Shown here: positions 1 through 12,380 of the stretch, one piece after another
Layout: each line of letters opens with the position of its first letter
Position numbering within the stretch: position 1 is the stretch's first letter
Assembly (NCBI GenBank): GCA_947184155.2
Contig: CAMXCT020002088.1
Span: 42,501-106,500, forward strand
Reading direction: 5' to 3'
Source of the DNA: Cladocopium goreaui
Lineage: Eukaryota > Sar > Dinophyceae > Suessiales > Symbiodiniaceae
DNA length: 64,000 bases
Notes under the pieces: model-generated
Databases searched by the model: none
What the model was told of the DNA's origin: nothing
Seen by the model: the letters and a program-made list of their open reading frames with translations, nothing else
Made by a program: the position numbers and the translations under genes

Positions 1-2
1 TG

Positions 3-230
3 GCAGGAATTTGGGATACCCTTACCCCAGCATACACTATGCTGGTGATGAAACGCCAGATGGCCAATGCAAGACTTGTCCTTGACACATTTTCAGGTCA
101 TTTCAGCGTCATGGAACACCCGGAACTCGTAATGACAGAGATCGCAAAGTTCCTGGCGGAAGAGGTTCCTAACTTCAGGCGGCGCACAGGGTCACAATTC
201 GAAAAGCCTTCTTTGAAGAAAGATATGTGA
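3..230 (+). CDS. 3'-terminal exon of an alpha/beta-hydrolase (5' end outside window)
   Basis: The frame is open from base 3 with no start of its own, so it continues from a gene beginning before the window, and it ends at TGA 228-230. The translation has the C-terminal signature of alpha/beta-hydrolases: a strand reading NARLVLD, then SGHFSVMEHPELV, then a helix ending in KFLAEEV. In the family this Gly-His segment after the last beta strand supplies the catalytic histidine (codon 99-101). The nucleophile serine and acid would lie upstream and are not visible. A charged tail of about 20 residues follows. Substrate unknown. The family assignment rests on motif pattern only. Confidence 0.6.
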   Translation, partial: AGIWDTLTPAYTMLVMKRQMANARLVLDTFSGHFSVMEHPELVMTEIAKFLAEEVPNFRRRTGSQFEKPSLKKDM

Positions 231-879
231 TAGGATGTGAAGGATGTGATCGCGCGTGAGTGAATAAAGCAGCTTGGCTCATTCCCCAGACAATCTGGAC
301 AAACAGAGCTGCATCCTGGTCCTGGCATTTTTGCCCAGACATAGAATGACACAGATATGTTGTTTGGATTCTTTTGGCACCAAGCATGTGGTCTTGTTAA
401 ACATGACCAAGGTTGCACATTGATTGATTTGTACAGCAGCTTGACATTGAAGAAAAACGGCACACTTGCAGACGTCAGCATCTCCTTGCCATCTTGCCTA
501 GAACATATTCCCGCTGTCGCGGGCAACTGAGACACTGGGAAAGGAGCCGCGGCAAGTTCAGCCATGCTGTAACCCTATGGTCCTATGGCCCTATGGTTGG
601 TAGACGGAATCAGATCCAGAGGACCTCCCAGCCCCGAACACAGCCTCATAAGCATTAGTAAGTAAATTAATAAGCCCTACTTCATCCTACTTCCTACTTC
701 CATGTGAGTGAGAGGACGGCTTGACGCGTCTGAGGTCGTCGTGATGAAATCACGCATCGCGCAGCGATCACAGCTGCCTGTGAGGAACTGTTTGGAGCCT
801 CAGCATCAAATGCTTTTCATGGCAGGTGGACAAGTGCCAGTCAGGGAAAAATCAAAGACCTCAGAAACAGTTGTGGTAC
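231..879. other. Non-coding spacer downstream of the hydrolase exon
   Basis: I see no convincing exon or RNA gene. A short near-tandem run built on CCTATGG lies around 571-597, one of many such 6-14 bp local duplications in the window. A small palindromic ATCGCGCAGCGAT lies near 755. Confidence 0.5.
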
Positions 880-884
880 CTTAG

Positions 885-1346
885 ATTATCTTAGGTTTAT
901 GTTCACCAGACCATAGCTTATTCTAAGGATCAACCAACTTGAAAAAAACGAGAGACATGCAAAAACAAAAATATAACAACCCAAAAGCAAATCAGCAAAA
1001 TCCCACAAACGCAAAAGCAAAATAAAGGGGAAAAAAAGGAAAGTCAAAAAGGGAAAAAATGGAAAATGGACTTGTCCATTTGTATTTTTTTGCTTTCTCG
1101 ATTTGTTTTTGTAACTGTTATTTTGTATTACTTTTTGCCTGGAAAACAAAAAAATGCAAATGGACAAGTCCATGTTTTCCATGTTTCCCCCTTTTTGACT
1201 TTCCTTTTTTTCCCATTTATTTTGCTTCCGGTTTTTTTCAGTTTTGAAGTTTTGCTTTTGATTCTTCACTTGTTTTCCTTTTTTTGCATTTTTCAAGTTT
1301 AAAAATAATTGGAATAAGCTATTTAGGAGAACATAACCTTAGATCC
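885..1346. mobile_element. MITE-like fold-back element
   Basis: The two halves are inverted copies. The left end reads ATCTTAGGTTTATGTTC near 888-904; the right end, read in reverse complement, gives ATCTAAGGTTATGTTC near 1330-1345. Inside, a GGAAAGTCAAAAAGGG-like stretch and the word TGGACTTGTCCATTTG (around 1066-1081) recur in reverse complement near 1153-1205. The centre is T-rich. No transposase fits in this length, so it would be non-autonomous. Open frames here are A/T-rich by-products. I could not define a target-site duplication, so the outer borders are approximate. Confidence 0.6.
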
Positions 1347-4300
1347 AGTTATTCGATTCTCTATGATCCACTGATCCACCAATGACCTATTTTTTCTCAA
1401 TATGATATGCAGATTATCATGTTGCAAGACTATCTTTCTGTTGTGCATGCTTTGAGGAAAGCGATGTTGTGTTTGTGTCATATGGGCAGATACTTCACTT
1501 CAATCCCAAATCTCACGCACCTGCAAATACCTGCAGGCACTGGCTGCCAGCTCTGATCTTGCTGAAAGATATGGAGGACGTGCTATATAGAAATTGCTTG
1601 GGGAAAGACATTGGGAAGTCCTGGGGAATATTTCTAATGTGCGAATTGTGAACAGAACATTCTATAACACTCTGCTGAGTTCTGCTGTTCCTGGAATTGC
1701 TTGATATTGAAAATGTTTGAACCAATCTGATCACGTACAGAGCTGCCCGTCTCGATCATCCCTCGCAAATCACAAAAGGAAAACCCCGGCACTCCTGCCC
1801 TCACCCGTGCACCGTTCGCAAATGTCAATATGAATGACGATGCATGCATGCAAGCACACAAATCCTTTTCGGTATCATTGTCTCCGGTGTTGTCAATGAT
1901 TTGTGTGCGAGGTGTAGCAATGTCAAACTGTTGTTGCGCATCACGACTTGGATAAGATGTTTTCCAATGCTTTCCATGCATCAGCCATTGAGTGATTGAA
2001 TCAAGTCAAACCTGACTTCATCTCACTCCAAAGGAGTTGAATCACACTACATATCAGTGTCAGCGTGGGAGATCTGAGGAGCTGGGATTGGAGGCCGGCG
2101 CTCAGGCCTGTGGTTTCTTGTGACTTGGCAAACTTGTGAAGGGAGCTAAAGCACGTTGTAGCTTATGTTACCTAGTACATTCAGAAGTTGCAAGGGGTGG
2201 CTTGGATGCATTTAGAATCATAGGAAAAGGATGAATCCTATGTTTTGATGGGTGCAAATATGGTTGTCTTTGGGGGTGGAGGTACTGTTGCCGTGCGTGT
2301 GAGAATTGATAGGTTCAGAATTCAGACTGTTTCATTCTACAATACCATGTTGAAACGGTGCGGGTACCAAGAAATAGCATAAATAGCAAGAAATGCCAAC
2401 AAGCTTCCAAGGATCAATGCTTGCGACTCTCAACGTCAAGTTGATAGCTCCCAACGTTTCTCTCGCCGGCTGGGCCAGGCAGCGGCATAGAATACCAGCT
2501 CAGGATGTGTTACGTAATATAGTTAGATTATGTTGGAGTTATGATAATGAGATTTATACCGTATGATATACATGATTCAGTAAGGCTTGCACGCCCTACG
2601 CAATTTGTTCTTCCGAGTTGAATCTCGACGCTCCTTCCTTGCATCTTAGGCCCTGCTTCACTTACAAGATTGGACTGGGGGTAGCCCTGATGGCCTTTTC
2701 TTTTATGGGAATTGAATGGTGGCAAAAAGCAGCGACGCACTGGCAGGCTGCTCTCGCTCGACTGCGCTTGCTTAGAAAAGGGTTCCTGGCGCGCTGACTT
2801 GTCATACCGTATGATACAGTAAATGATGTAAATGTATGTAAATGTAATGTGCCTGCCAGAAGTATGTATGTCACACATTTATAATTATTTTCGTTTTATC
2901 ACGTTGCATGATGTTACATACGGACAGACGTTTGCATATACATATACAAATACCATATGCGTACACATACACTTGTCCAGACGCATACACGCACGCGCCC
3001 ATATAACATATATATATAATTATATATACGTATTATATCATATGTGTGTGTATGATTGTGTGCGTGTGCGTGTGCGTGTCTTAATGTTGATACACATATA
3101 TCACTCCGCTTGACTTGACTTCCTTGATGTGCCTTGGTCTTTATTCTCATAATCAAGCCACATGCAGTGAGCTTATGCAAGAGGGTAGCATGGTGTTGTC
3201 ATAGGCTGACAGTCATTGCCAGTCTGCCAACTAAGCACTAAAGCCGAAGATTGTGAACAAGAAACGGAACATTTCACCTTCGCCTTCTGAGACACTGAAC
3301 AAGGTAGGGTCAGACAAAGAGCTAGCCCTTTAGACGCAATGTCATTGGCAATTTAAAATACTCAGCTATGGTGGCACGGTGAGTTTGATTTTTACAGGGC
3401 AGAAAAAGCTGGAGACGCATTTGCTTGCACTGCAACTGATTCTTGGCATTCAATAGGGTTCAGATGGACTCTGAAGCAACATGGACACTGCTGTGCAGCA
3501 GCTTCAAAGCGCAGTGGATGCCTTGCGAGAAGTCTTTGAGTGGCCCGGCATTGTGATTTTTGCCAAGAAGATCCAAGAAGATCCAAGAAGTGTTCTTTTT
3601 CGGCGACGCATGGGCTGCTCAAAAAAACAAGGTCTCAGCTGAAGGGCAACGGCTCGCCCACGCCTCGGTGCTGATTTCAGAGGATGATTTTACCGACGGT
3701 GCATTCAGATTCCAAATTTGGGGACGGGGTATGACGGGGTGAAACTGTGAAACCCGAGACGAAAGTCTTCCAATGCTGCGCAGGTCCGAGAAAAGTTGCA
3801 TGTTTATCCATTGCAGGACCTTACAGTAGTTGGAACGAAAACACCAAGCAAAAAGAAATGATGTTTAGGAATGGTGAAGATCAAACCAAACACGGCTGAA
3901 GCTCCCACAGGGTGCCCTGCCTCAAGGTGTGATGCGACAGTGAACCTCCAGGAGATCCAGTGCATCCCGTCAAGAACGACCAGATGTTGGACTCACATGG
4001 CAGCGGGCAGCTGCGTGTGACATGTCAATACGAATCAACTAGAAGACCAGGCCCTGGTAATTAGGAAAGAAATAAGAATATGATAAAGTAATATAAAGTA
4101 ATAAATATCAATAGAAAATATGCTGTTTGTACATATACATGTACATAAGTGGAGGTGTGTGTGTGTGCGCGCGTGCGTGCGTGCGTGTGTGTTTCTGTGT
4201 GGTGTGCGGGTTCTAAAGACGCATCTACATAGGACAGGATAGGACAGGATTGTACTGATCAGCGAATCAGCCTCTTGAGCAGTCATACCCGTCATACCCA

Positions 4301-4440
4301 ACGCATTGCAAGAGGCAGTGATGATCCAGAGCTCCTGGAAGATGTGGCAGAGGCCTTTGAATTACAGTCGATTACAGTACATATTTGCACATTGCTTTGG
4401 GTGAGTGATGGTGAGTGATGGACCTGGTTCATCTCACAAT
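1347..4440. other. Intergenic or intronic DNA with dinucleotide tracts
   Basis: No gene is recognised. Simple sequence includes alternating TA/TG tracts at about 2935-3085, with a self-complementary TATATAATTATATA core near 3012-3028, and a GTGTGC tract at about 4155-4200. Perfect short tandem duplications occur near 3566-3590, 4235-4250 and 4400-4422. Short open frames in this stretch have no recognisable domain or composition. Confidence 0.45.
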
Positions 4441-4815
4441 CTCTGATGATCTCTGTCATGTCTTTGAAGTCATTGGATGATTTGGATGGGCTGCCGGTCT
4501 TGTTGGGACAGTTGGAAAAGATTGGAAAGTGGAAATATTACGCGCAAGGCCACGGCCGTCACAGCCTGCATTACCCCATGAGCTTCTGCGGCATCCTAGC
4601 ATATCCTAGCATTTCAGGACCTGCTGGAAACGTCATTGAGCTATTGCTGTGAGATCTTCTGGCAGCACATTGATGGCGCCAGCAGCCAACGATGGGAGGA
4701 CGGATTGCCACTCTGGGTTCAGACGCATGACACGCAATGGCATGCCATGATACGAAACGAAAAGGTCCTGCGCACCTCACAGGCGTAAAGAGAATGAAGT
4801 GCAGGATTTGGAACA

Positions 4816-5025
4816 ATGCAAGATTCTAGATATGCTAGGAATGCTTGGGATGTGTACATCAATGAGACATCCATCAAGGTGGCTTGCAGTCATAGACTGC
4901 ATATGGACATGCTATTGTATGAGAGATGTCAGGCTGGACTAAACAGCTTCCAGAAGCTCCTTCGAGAGCACGAGCGCTTACTGCACCATCTTGCTCTAGG
5001 AGAAGCTTCCAAGGCGTGGATTTGA
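4816..5025 (+). CDS. Possible terminal exon, unidentified
   Basis: An open stretch ending at TGA 5023-5025 encodes a helix-friendly C-terminal part with the pattern LLYERCQAGLNSFQKLLRE followed by HLALGEASKAWI. The amphipathic composition looks more protein-like than its surroundings, and the opposite strand has only low-quality frames. I do not recognise a family. A second exon-like piece, SLDDLDGLPVLLGQLEK, lies upstream around 4463-4518. The two may belong to one intron-rich gene, but I could not fix splice sites. Confidence 0.25.
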   Translation: MQDSRYARNAWDVYINETSIKVACSHRLHMDMLLYERCQAGLNSFQKLLREHERLLHHLALGEASKAWI

Positions 5026-6559
5026 AGAGTTTGAGACAAAACGAGGTGTCCGAGGATCCCTGCAAATTGTTGAAGGGATATGAGTAGAAAGTACTGTATG
5101 ACTTTGGAACACTCATTATGTGAGCTTCAATGAGCCGTGGATAGCTTGAATTATCAGAAGCAGTAACTTTGCCGAAACTCTGATGTACCAACTTACCAGG
5201 CGGAAGAAAAGGAGGGAGAGTTGAGCTGAGTTTTTCCCCCTCGGACTGCGAACTCATGGCACTTATGGCTAGCCTTCAAATCTACCAGGCGCGCCTAATC
5301 TCTGCACAGCGCGTGGCCTTTCGAGTTGCCTTTACATCGACTTGGCCGTTGCAAGTGGCAGCCGCCTGACTCGAAAGTCAGAGGTGAGTCCTGTCTTGCC
5401 AATATTGCGCCAGGAATTAGATATAATTTGCTAGCATCATTGGTGTCTCTCGGATGATTTTTGCAAGATGAACAGATAGGGAAAAGATCATCACTAAATG
5501 CTGTTCTGATCTGTTATGAGTATGGCTAGCCTCCGCAAATCCAAGGACAATTTGCAGGTTTACTTCCAGCAGACTTGGAACCAATGCTTTCGCCACCAGG
5601 GAGAAACTCTTGCGACAGAGCAACCCGGCCTGCAGGGAGATGGAAAATGAATGAAAATGATGGTATAATGTTTGCACGTTTGCGCCACTTCTGCATTCAA
5701 AGGTTATCAAAATATCTGTGCCGCTCGTGCACACGTCATTCCCAAGCTATGCACCATTTTGCCCGAAACAAAGGACTTGCTGCATCACCTCACGACACAG
5801 AGTCAACACACTTGAATTACTTGATGTTTATTTTTGGCACGGGGCTTGCATGGCTTCAGGGAAATCCACACATGCAATTGGTTTATGTTCTGACACACTT
5901 GCGCTGATCTTGACTGGTAGCTGCTCAGCTTTGTTCAAGACGAGACTATGCAAAACTGATAAACATGATGATAGTTCTGGAGCAGAAGCAGATGCCATGC
6001 GTGTTTTAGGTGGTGGTGCGTTGGTCTTGAGAATCCTGTACAACGTGTCCTGGCACTGCTAGAACCTTGGGAGAATCAGGCCTGCACGGATTCCTGGCAC
6101 TTGCTGAAAACATAGCTTCATTATGTTTCTTGCCTCCCTTACAACATTTTCAGCTGCATGCGCAGGCCCAGAGGACCTCAAGCTCGGTCAGCTCCGTGAG
6201 GCCACTCGACGATGTCCAGACCACGGGTTGATCGGAGGGGATGCAACGAGATCGAGCCACTAGAGACACTAGAGACAAGGTTGGATGGCAGTTGAACTTG
6301 TACTGTTGGCATCTCTAAAATCTGACGCGGGTGCCAAAGATATTGCAAGTCTGCTTCTCATATGTTCTCATACAGCATGCAACCTCTGGCAGCGATGCAA
6401 CATGATGCAACGCTTTCCTGAGGTTAACAGCAGCTTCCACAGACGAGGAGCGGCGTGTGTGCTCTTGTTGTTTTCAGATTTCAGATGCTTTCAGCATTTT
6501 TTATATGTTAATCAAAGGAAGTTTAGGGGGAGAAACTTCCATGTTACGGACTTTTAGAA
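5026..6559. other. Spacer with no recognised gene
   Basis: Several short open frames exist on both strands, but none has domain-like composition. Local direct duplications such as ACTAGAGAC repeated near 6258-6277 are present. The stretch ends abruptly where the 16-bp satellite begins. Confidence 0.4.
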
Positions 6560-7437
6560 TGTCAGGGAAAGAGTTAGTCAAAGAAAGAGTTCGTCAGGGA
6601 AAGAGTTAGTCAAAGAAAGAGTTAGTGAGGGAAAGAGTGAGTCAAAGAAAGAGTTAGTCAAAGAAACAGTTAGTCAGGGAAAGAGTTAGTCAAAGAAAGA
6701 GTTAGTGAGGGAAAGAGTTAGTCAAAGAAAGAGATAGTGAGGGAAAGAGTTAGTCAAAGAAAGAGATAGTGAGGGAAAGAGTTAGTCAAAGAAAGAGTTA
6801 GCAAAGAAACAGTTAGTCAGGGAAAGAGTTAGTCAAAGAAAGAGTTAGCAAAGAAACAGTTAGTCAGGGAAAGAGTTAGTCAAAGAAAGAGTTAGTGAGG
6901 GAAAGAGTTAGTCAAAGAAAGAGTTAGTGAGGGAAAGAGTTAGTCAAAGAAAGAGTTAGTGAAGGAAAGAGTTAGTCAAAGAAAGAGTTAGTGAGGGAAA
7001 GAGTTAGTCAAAGAAAGAGTTAGTCAAAGAAAGAGTTAGTCAGGGAAAGAGTTAGTCAAAGAAACAGTTAGTGAGGGAAAGAGTTAGTCAAAGAAAGAGT
7101 TAGTCAAAGAAACAGTTTGTCAGGGAAAGAGTTAGTCAAAGAAAGAGTTAGTCAGGGAAAGAGTTAGTCAAAGAAAGAGTTAGTCAAAGAAACAGTTAGT
7201 CAGGGAAAGAGTTAGCAAAGAAACAGTTAGTCAGGGAAAGAGTTCGTCAAAGAAAGAGTTAGTGAGGGAAAGAGTTAGTCACAGAGAAAAGAGTTAGTGA
7301 AAGAGAAAGAGTTAGTCAAAGAAAGAGTTAGTCAGGATATATGAGGTAGTCAAAGAAAGAGTTTGCAAAGAAACAAGTTAGTCAAAGAAAGAGTTAGTGA
7401 GGAAAAGAGTTAGTCACAGAAAGAGTTAGCAAAGAAA
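6560..7437. repeat. Tandem satellite of 16-bp units
   Basis: About 55 units of two alternating types: GTTAGTCAAAGAAAGA and GTTAGTGAGGGAAAGA (or GTTAGTCAGGGAAAGA). Shortened variants such as GTTAGCAAAGAAACA appear mainly in the middle and at the right end. The purine-rich strand is the plus strand throughout. Units are directly adjacent with no spacers, so this is a minisatellite and not a CRISPR-like array. Confidence 0.9.
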
Positions 7438-8765
7438 TTGTTCCCTCACTGTAAATGGGATTGCAAGTGGTGCTGGTGGAGGAGTTGCCGATAGAGTTTT
7501 GGAGGAAGTCTCGCACGAAATGCGTTTTTGAGAGATAGCAGATGCACGAAACCCTATGTTTTACCATACAAAGTCCGTCCCCGAACCTCGATGATCTACC
7601 TCTGCGGTGCGACGGGAGCGAGACGGTCTCGTGTGTGGTCGGAACGGTCTCGGATCATGGTCGGATCGGTCTCGGATCGGTTCCGCATTGTAAATGGGGT
7701 GTCACCTGTGTTTCGTGCACTTGCGGTCGACAGAATTCCATTGTGATTTGCAACTGTAGGATCGTTCCCGCAATGTAAATGGGATTGCAAGTGGTGCTGG
7801 TGGATGAGGTGCCGATGGAATTCCATTTTGATTTGCAACTCTAGGATCGTTCCCTCACTGTAAATGGGATTGCAAGTGGTGCTGGTGGAGGAGTTGCCGA
7901 TGGAGTTTTGAAGGAAGTCTCGCACGAAATGCGTTTTTGAGAGATAGCAGATGCACGAAACCCTATGTTTTTTCCATACAAAGTCCGTCCCCGAACCTCG
8001 ATGATCTACCTCTGCGGTGCGACGGTTGCGAGACGGTCTCGTGTGTGGTCGGATCATTCTCGGATCATGCTCGGATCATTCTCAGATCGGTTCCGCATTG
8101 TAAATGGGGTGTCACCTGTGTTTCGTGCATTTGTGGTCGACAGAATTCCATTGTGATTTGCAACTGTAGGATCGTTCCCGCATTGTAAATGGGGTTGCAA
8201 GTGGTGCTGGTGGATGAGTTGCCGATGGAATTCCATTGTGATTTGCAACTCTAGGATCGTTCCCCCACTGTAAATGGGATTGCAAGTGGTGCTGGTGGAG
8301 GAGTTGCCGATGGAGTTTTGGAGGAAGTCTCGCACGAAATGCGTTTTTGAGAGATAGCAGATGCACGAAACCATATGTTTTTCCATACGAAGTCCGTCCC
8401 CGAACCTCGATGATCTACCTCTGCGGTGCGACGGGTGCGAGACGGTCTCGTGTGTGGTCGGATCATGCTCGGATATGTTCGGATCATTGTCGGATCGGTT
8501 CCGCAATGTAAATGGGGTTTCAACTGTTTTTCGTGCATGTGTGGTCGACAGAATTCCATTGTGATTTGCAACTGTAGGATCGTTCCCGCATTGTAAATGG
8601 GGTTGCAAGTGGTGCTGGTGGATGAGTTGCTGATGGAATTCCATTGTGATTTGCAACTCTAGGATCGTTCCCGCAATGTAAATGGGATTGCAAGTGTTGC
8701 TGGTGGATGAGTTGCCGATGGAATTCCATTGTGCTTTGCAACTGTAGGATCGTTTCCGCAGTGTA
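7438..8765. repeat. Tandem repeat of about 409-bp units, three copies
   Basis: The word GCGTTTTTGAGAGATAGCAG occurs near 7521, 7930 and 8339, giving a 409-bp period. Each unit carries two or three shorter subrepeats built on GATTTGCAACT, AGGATCGTTCC, GTAAATGG and TTGCAAGTGGTGCTGGTGGA. The last copy decays into extra subrepeats near 8570-8765. Open frames of up to 298 codons on the minus strand run through the array only because the unit lacks stops in one phase; they repeat with the unit and are not taken as genes. Confidence 0.85.
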
Positions 8766-9235
8766 AATGGCTGCGTCAAGGTTGCTTCGTGCTGTGGCTG
8801 CATTGGTAATACTATTGTCTTTTGCAGCTGGATCTCGTAAATCCTATTGGAGTGGCTGCATGAAGGCTGCGACAGTGATTTGTTAGCAGATTTTCTCCAT
8901 TTTGGCGCTAGTGATTTTCCTTCTAAAAATCCTTTTAAAAAGTGCTTCAAAATCGTCTTTTTTTTTTCGCTCTGGCGTCGAGATCCGGTTTTGGAGCTAC
9001 AATTTCCGACGCCGTTGCGCGTAGTTCTATTGTGTTTTGCAACTCAGTCTCTGCAGATCGCATTGTAATGGCTGCGTCAAGGTTGCTTCGTGCTGTGGCT
9101 GCATTCGTAATACTATTCTCTTTTGCAGCTGGATCTCGGAAATCGTCTTGGAGTGGCTGCATGAAGGCTGCGAAATGGGTTTGTTAGCAGATTTTCTCCA
9201 TTTTGGCACTAGTGTTTTTTTTGTTGGACGTACGT
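8766..9235. repeat. Two copies of an approximately 300-bp repeat
   Basis: The segment beginning GGCTGCGTCAAGGTTGCTTC at 8769 recurs at 9070, including GCAGCTGGATCTCG and TTGTTAGCAGATTTTCTCC. The second copy ends near 9210 where a different repeat begins. It continues the satellite block and has no recognised coding function. Confidence 0.75.
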
Positions 9236-9239
9236 TTAG

Positions 9240-9520
9240 AGCAGTGTGAAGTGTGGGGCGTGAAGAGTGCAGTGTGAAGTGTGAAGTGGGAAGTGCGAAG
9301 TGTGAAGTGTGGAGTGTGAAGTGTGGAGTGTGAAGTTTAAGTTTGGAGTGCGAAGAGCGCAGTGTGAAGTGTGAAGTGTGAGGTTTGGAGTGTGAAGGCA
9401 GCAGCGAGAAGTGAGAAGTGTGAAGTGTGGAGTGCGAAGTGTGGAGTGTGAAGTGTGAAGTTTCGAGTGCGAAGAGTGCAGTGTGAAGTGTGGAGTGCGA
9501 AGTGTGGAGTGTGAAGACTT
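9240..9520. repeat. 7-bp minisatellite GTGAAGT / GTGGAGT
   Basis: Almost uninterrupted GTGAAGT, GTGGAGT and GTGCGAA heptamers fill the interval. Because 7 is not a multiple of 3, each frame cycles, giving long but meaningless open frames on the minus strand rich in His-Thr-Ser. Ordinary sequence resumes near 9530. Confidence 0.9.
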
Positions 9521-12380
9521 TGCTTCGTCTCTCGCTGAAAAAAAAGCCGCTTGTCGAGGGAAGGACACGGTCGGGACAGGGTGTCTTTGAACTATAGGTC
9601 ATTTATGTTTGGGAAACTTCCGCCGCCGGCTTGCCCGGGTCTATGTTATCAGATATATCAGCAGTGATAGTTCCAAACATTCAAAACATTCCAAAGCGTG
9701 TCAAGTCGTCAAGTTTTCCTTCAAATTGGCTTTTAGCCACTGGAAAATGTTCAATCCTGCACGAAGGATGTCGTCATGGGCGCCGACGATGCTGACGGAG
9801 ATGAAGAGGATGAGGACAGGTTGCAGATTTGGAATGCTCATCGGCTTATCGGCTTGCGCTTGGTGATTCTAATCGTTGAAATATTGTTAATATATGACAA
9901 TATAATTAGTGTACACTAATATATGGGCACTTAATGTCGGTGACATTTGGTATCACATTTATTAACATATTGACATGCCTCGGTAATATTAACATGTCAA
10001 TGCACATGCTCCCAGTACTGCATTTGCATGTCTTTGCACTTGAGGACGAATTGGACATTGATGAGGACCCGATCTTGGGTGAAGAGAATCAAAGTCACTT
10101 AAGCTGGAAGCATTCCTTAGCAAACACTTCAATGTAGAATGGGGAGCTTTGGATTGTTCTTGTGGTGCTGACGCTGGCTGTACTTGGGATGCTTTTGACA
10201 TTTCCTATTATTCTTGCTAGTTTTTGCTCCTGTGATGCGGAGAAATGTTCATATCGCTCACAAAATCAGGCTCAAAGAAAAAGTTACCCTTGAAAGCGGG
10301 CAGAAGGATGTTATATAATGGGCACTGCAAACAACAGGACCCAATTGAATCCACTAGATGTACAGCTGTATGTAGCCATGCCAGGGCACATTGCTGGAGA
10401 GAGAGCGAGAGAAAGAGACAGAAAGAGAAAGAGAAATACATATATATATATGTGAAATATATATGAAATACATATATATATATACATACATACAACACAT
10501 ATATAGGGCGATATATATATATATAATGCTAAATGCATATGCATAGGATTTACCACCGCCTTCGATTTGGGGTCACATTTTGTCAAATTGCCTTGCATTG
10601 AGGAGAATGCTGACAACAACCTTCCAGGTGGCTGGACACAACTGCAGCAGTTCAACCAGGGAATTTAGTTTGAACATGGGGCGCGTCGAGGTGAATAACA
10701 GCCAAAAAAATGCTGGATCAAGCCATCTCCCAATGATGGAACAGCCAAGGTTTGCGCGTAGTTTCCAAGGCCGCAGCAGCCAACTGAACTGAACCTTGAA
10801 GCTGTTTGAGCGCACCAATCTCCACAAACTTCCCACCGTTGCACCAGTTGTGCCACAGTTGTGCCAGGGTGCAGCAACATAGCAAGTTGTGAAGCAAAAC
10901 AGCCCTGCTGACCGATGCCATGTTTTACAATAGACGTGCATTACTGTATACATCACACAAATTCGTGCGTATATGACTCGTATATGATGATATTGAAACA
11001 GGTTTGAACATAGATACACGCACATTCATTATGTATGCTATAGTATGATACAGTATGTGTGTTTGTTTGTATGTTTTCTATGCGCATGTTCATGTGCAAG
11101 TATTTTCAACATGATCAGCCGAACTGAGCCGCCGGCAGATTGCAGGCAATGCATTCTTTGGGGCTCCAAGCACCCTGGGTGGACTTGGCCAAGCGTTTTT
11201 TCACTTCCAAAGTGGCCCAGTTGTTGGAGGAAACCCTAAAGCAGAGCGAAGGCTGTGGGATGAAAATGAAAAGGTGATACCGCGTGATAGAAACAAAATA
11301 TACACGTGCATAATATGTATATACACATATGTATATATATATATATATATATTTGCACATGTATATACACCGCAAAAGGCATGAAAGGCTTGAAGTGCGG
11401 CCATCACGAGTAGAGAGCCGTGAAGCCCAGGCTCTAGGCAGGTTGCATTTCATGTGGCAGACAGGGCAGATAAAGCATGTTATTTTGCATATTCCGCTTG
11501 AAAAAGGTGAATCATGATAATCATGCCTTGTTGGCCACCACGTGCTGGCATTCTTTCTCACGTCCATTTCACAGCATTGTTGATGGGGCATGTTCCGGAA
11601 GCATTCACGGAAATGGAATATGCGCATTTCATTGCGTTTCACACGAGCCGAGCTCAAGTGTTGCAAGGAGCGATGCCGCTCGGAGTATGACAAGAAGGCT
11701 GGCATTGTGCTGCTCAAAGGATTGCAAACGAGTCTGGTGCATTTGATTCTTCATGATGTAGGGGGATATGAACTTGTCAGCTCAGGGTCTACTGGACCGC
11801 TTGACCCGGCTCTTCTATGGTTCGATGCTTCGATGGCTCCGCGCCGTCTTTGGACTTCCGCTCTGGGCTCCAAGCACTCTGAAAGAAGCAGCATGGCTAA
11901 AATAATCTGGCAGCAAAGCACATGAAGACTTGACTACAACGTCTTGGATTGACATGGCCTAGAATGATGGATTACTTCCTCTTCTTCCTCATATCTATTT
12001 GCATCGTGTTGCTGTATACCTCCCCGCATACTTCATATTTCTGCATGCTGGAACTCGTTTGAGTTGCATGTTCCAACTGATCCGAGTGCATGTGCATCCA
12101 AGGATGCTGGTCAGACGTCAGAAGATGTTCAGGCATGTGATTTCGGATTATTTGGATACAGTTTGGTGTCATGATTTCATGTCACATGTCATTCAAGGAA
12201 TTCTGGAGCGCTGGCTTGGAGCATTCTTAGGGATCGATGGTATCGGGCATCACTCCATGTCATGCAACACAAGGCTGAAGAATCGTGGTGGCATGTGGCA
12301 CGTGGTGCTGTGCTTCGCTTCTTCGAAGCCTTCTTGGAGGTTCGTTTGGGCACCTTGGCTTGACCGGGCAGCCGGGCAGC
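9521..12380. other. Gene-poor stretch with TA microsatellites
   Basis: No recognised gene. AT dinucleotide tracts lie at about 10436-10530 and 11310-11355. A GA-rich run, (GAGA)n with AGAAAGAGA, lies near 10395-10435. Candidate open frames at 11590-11925 and 11999-12385 (plus) have no family resemblance and are not claimed. Confidence 0.4.

Noticed and set aside
5340..5400. Possible tRNA-Ser-like anticodon arm (CTGACTCGAAAGTCAG)
   Set aside because: No T-arm consensus, no acceptor-stem pairing and no terminator; the resemblance is limited to one hairpin.
6560..8765. CRISPR-like array
   Set aside because: Units are contiguous with no unique spacers, and the context is eukaryotic.
8054..8950. 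298-codon minus-strand open frame rich in His, Thr and Asn
   Set aside because: It runs through the 409-bp tandem repeat and its translation repeats with the unit.
9027..9602. 191-codon minus-strand frame with HTSHSTLHT repeats
   Set aside because: Product of the 7-bp minisatellite.
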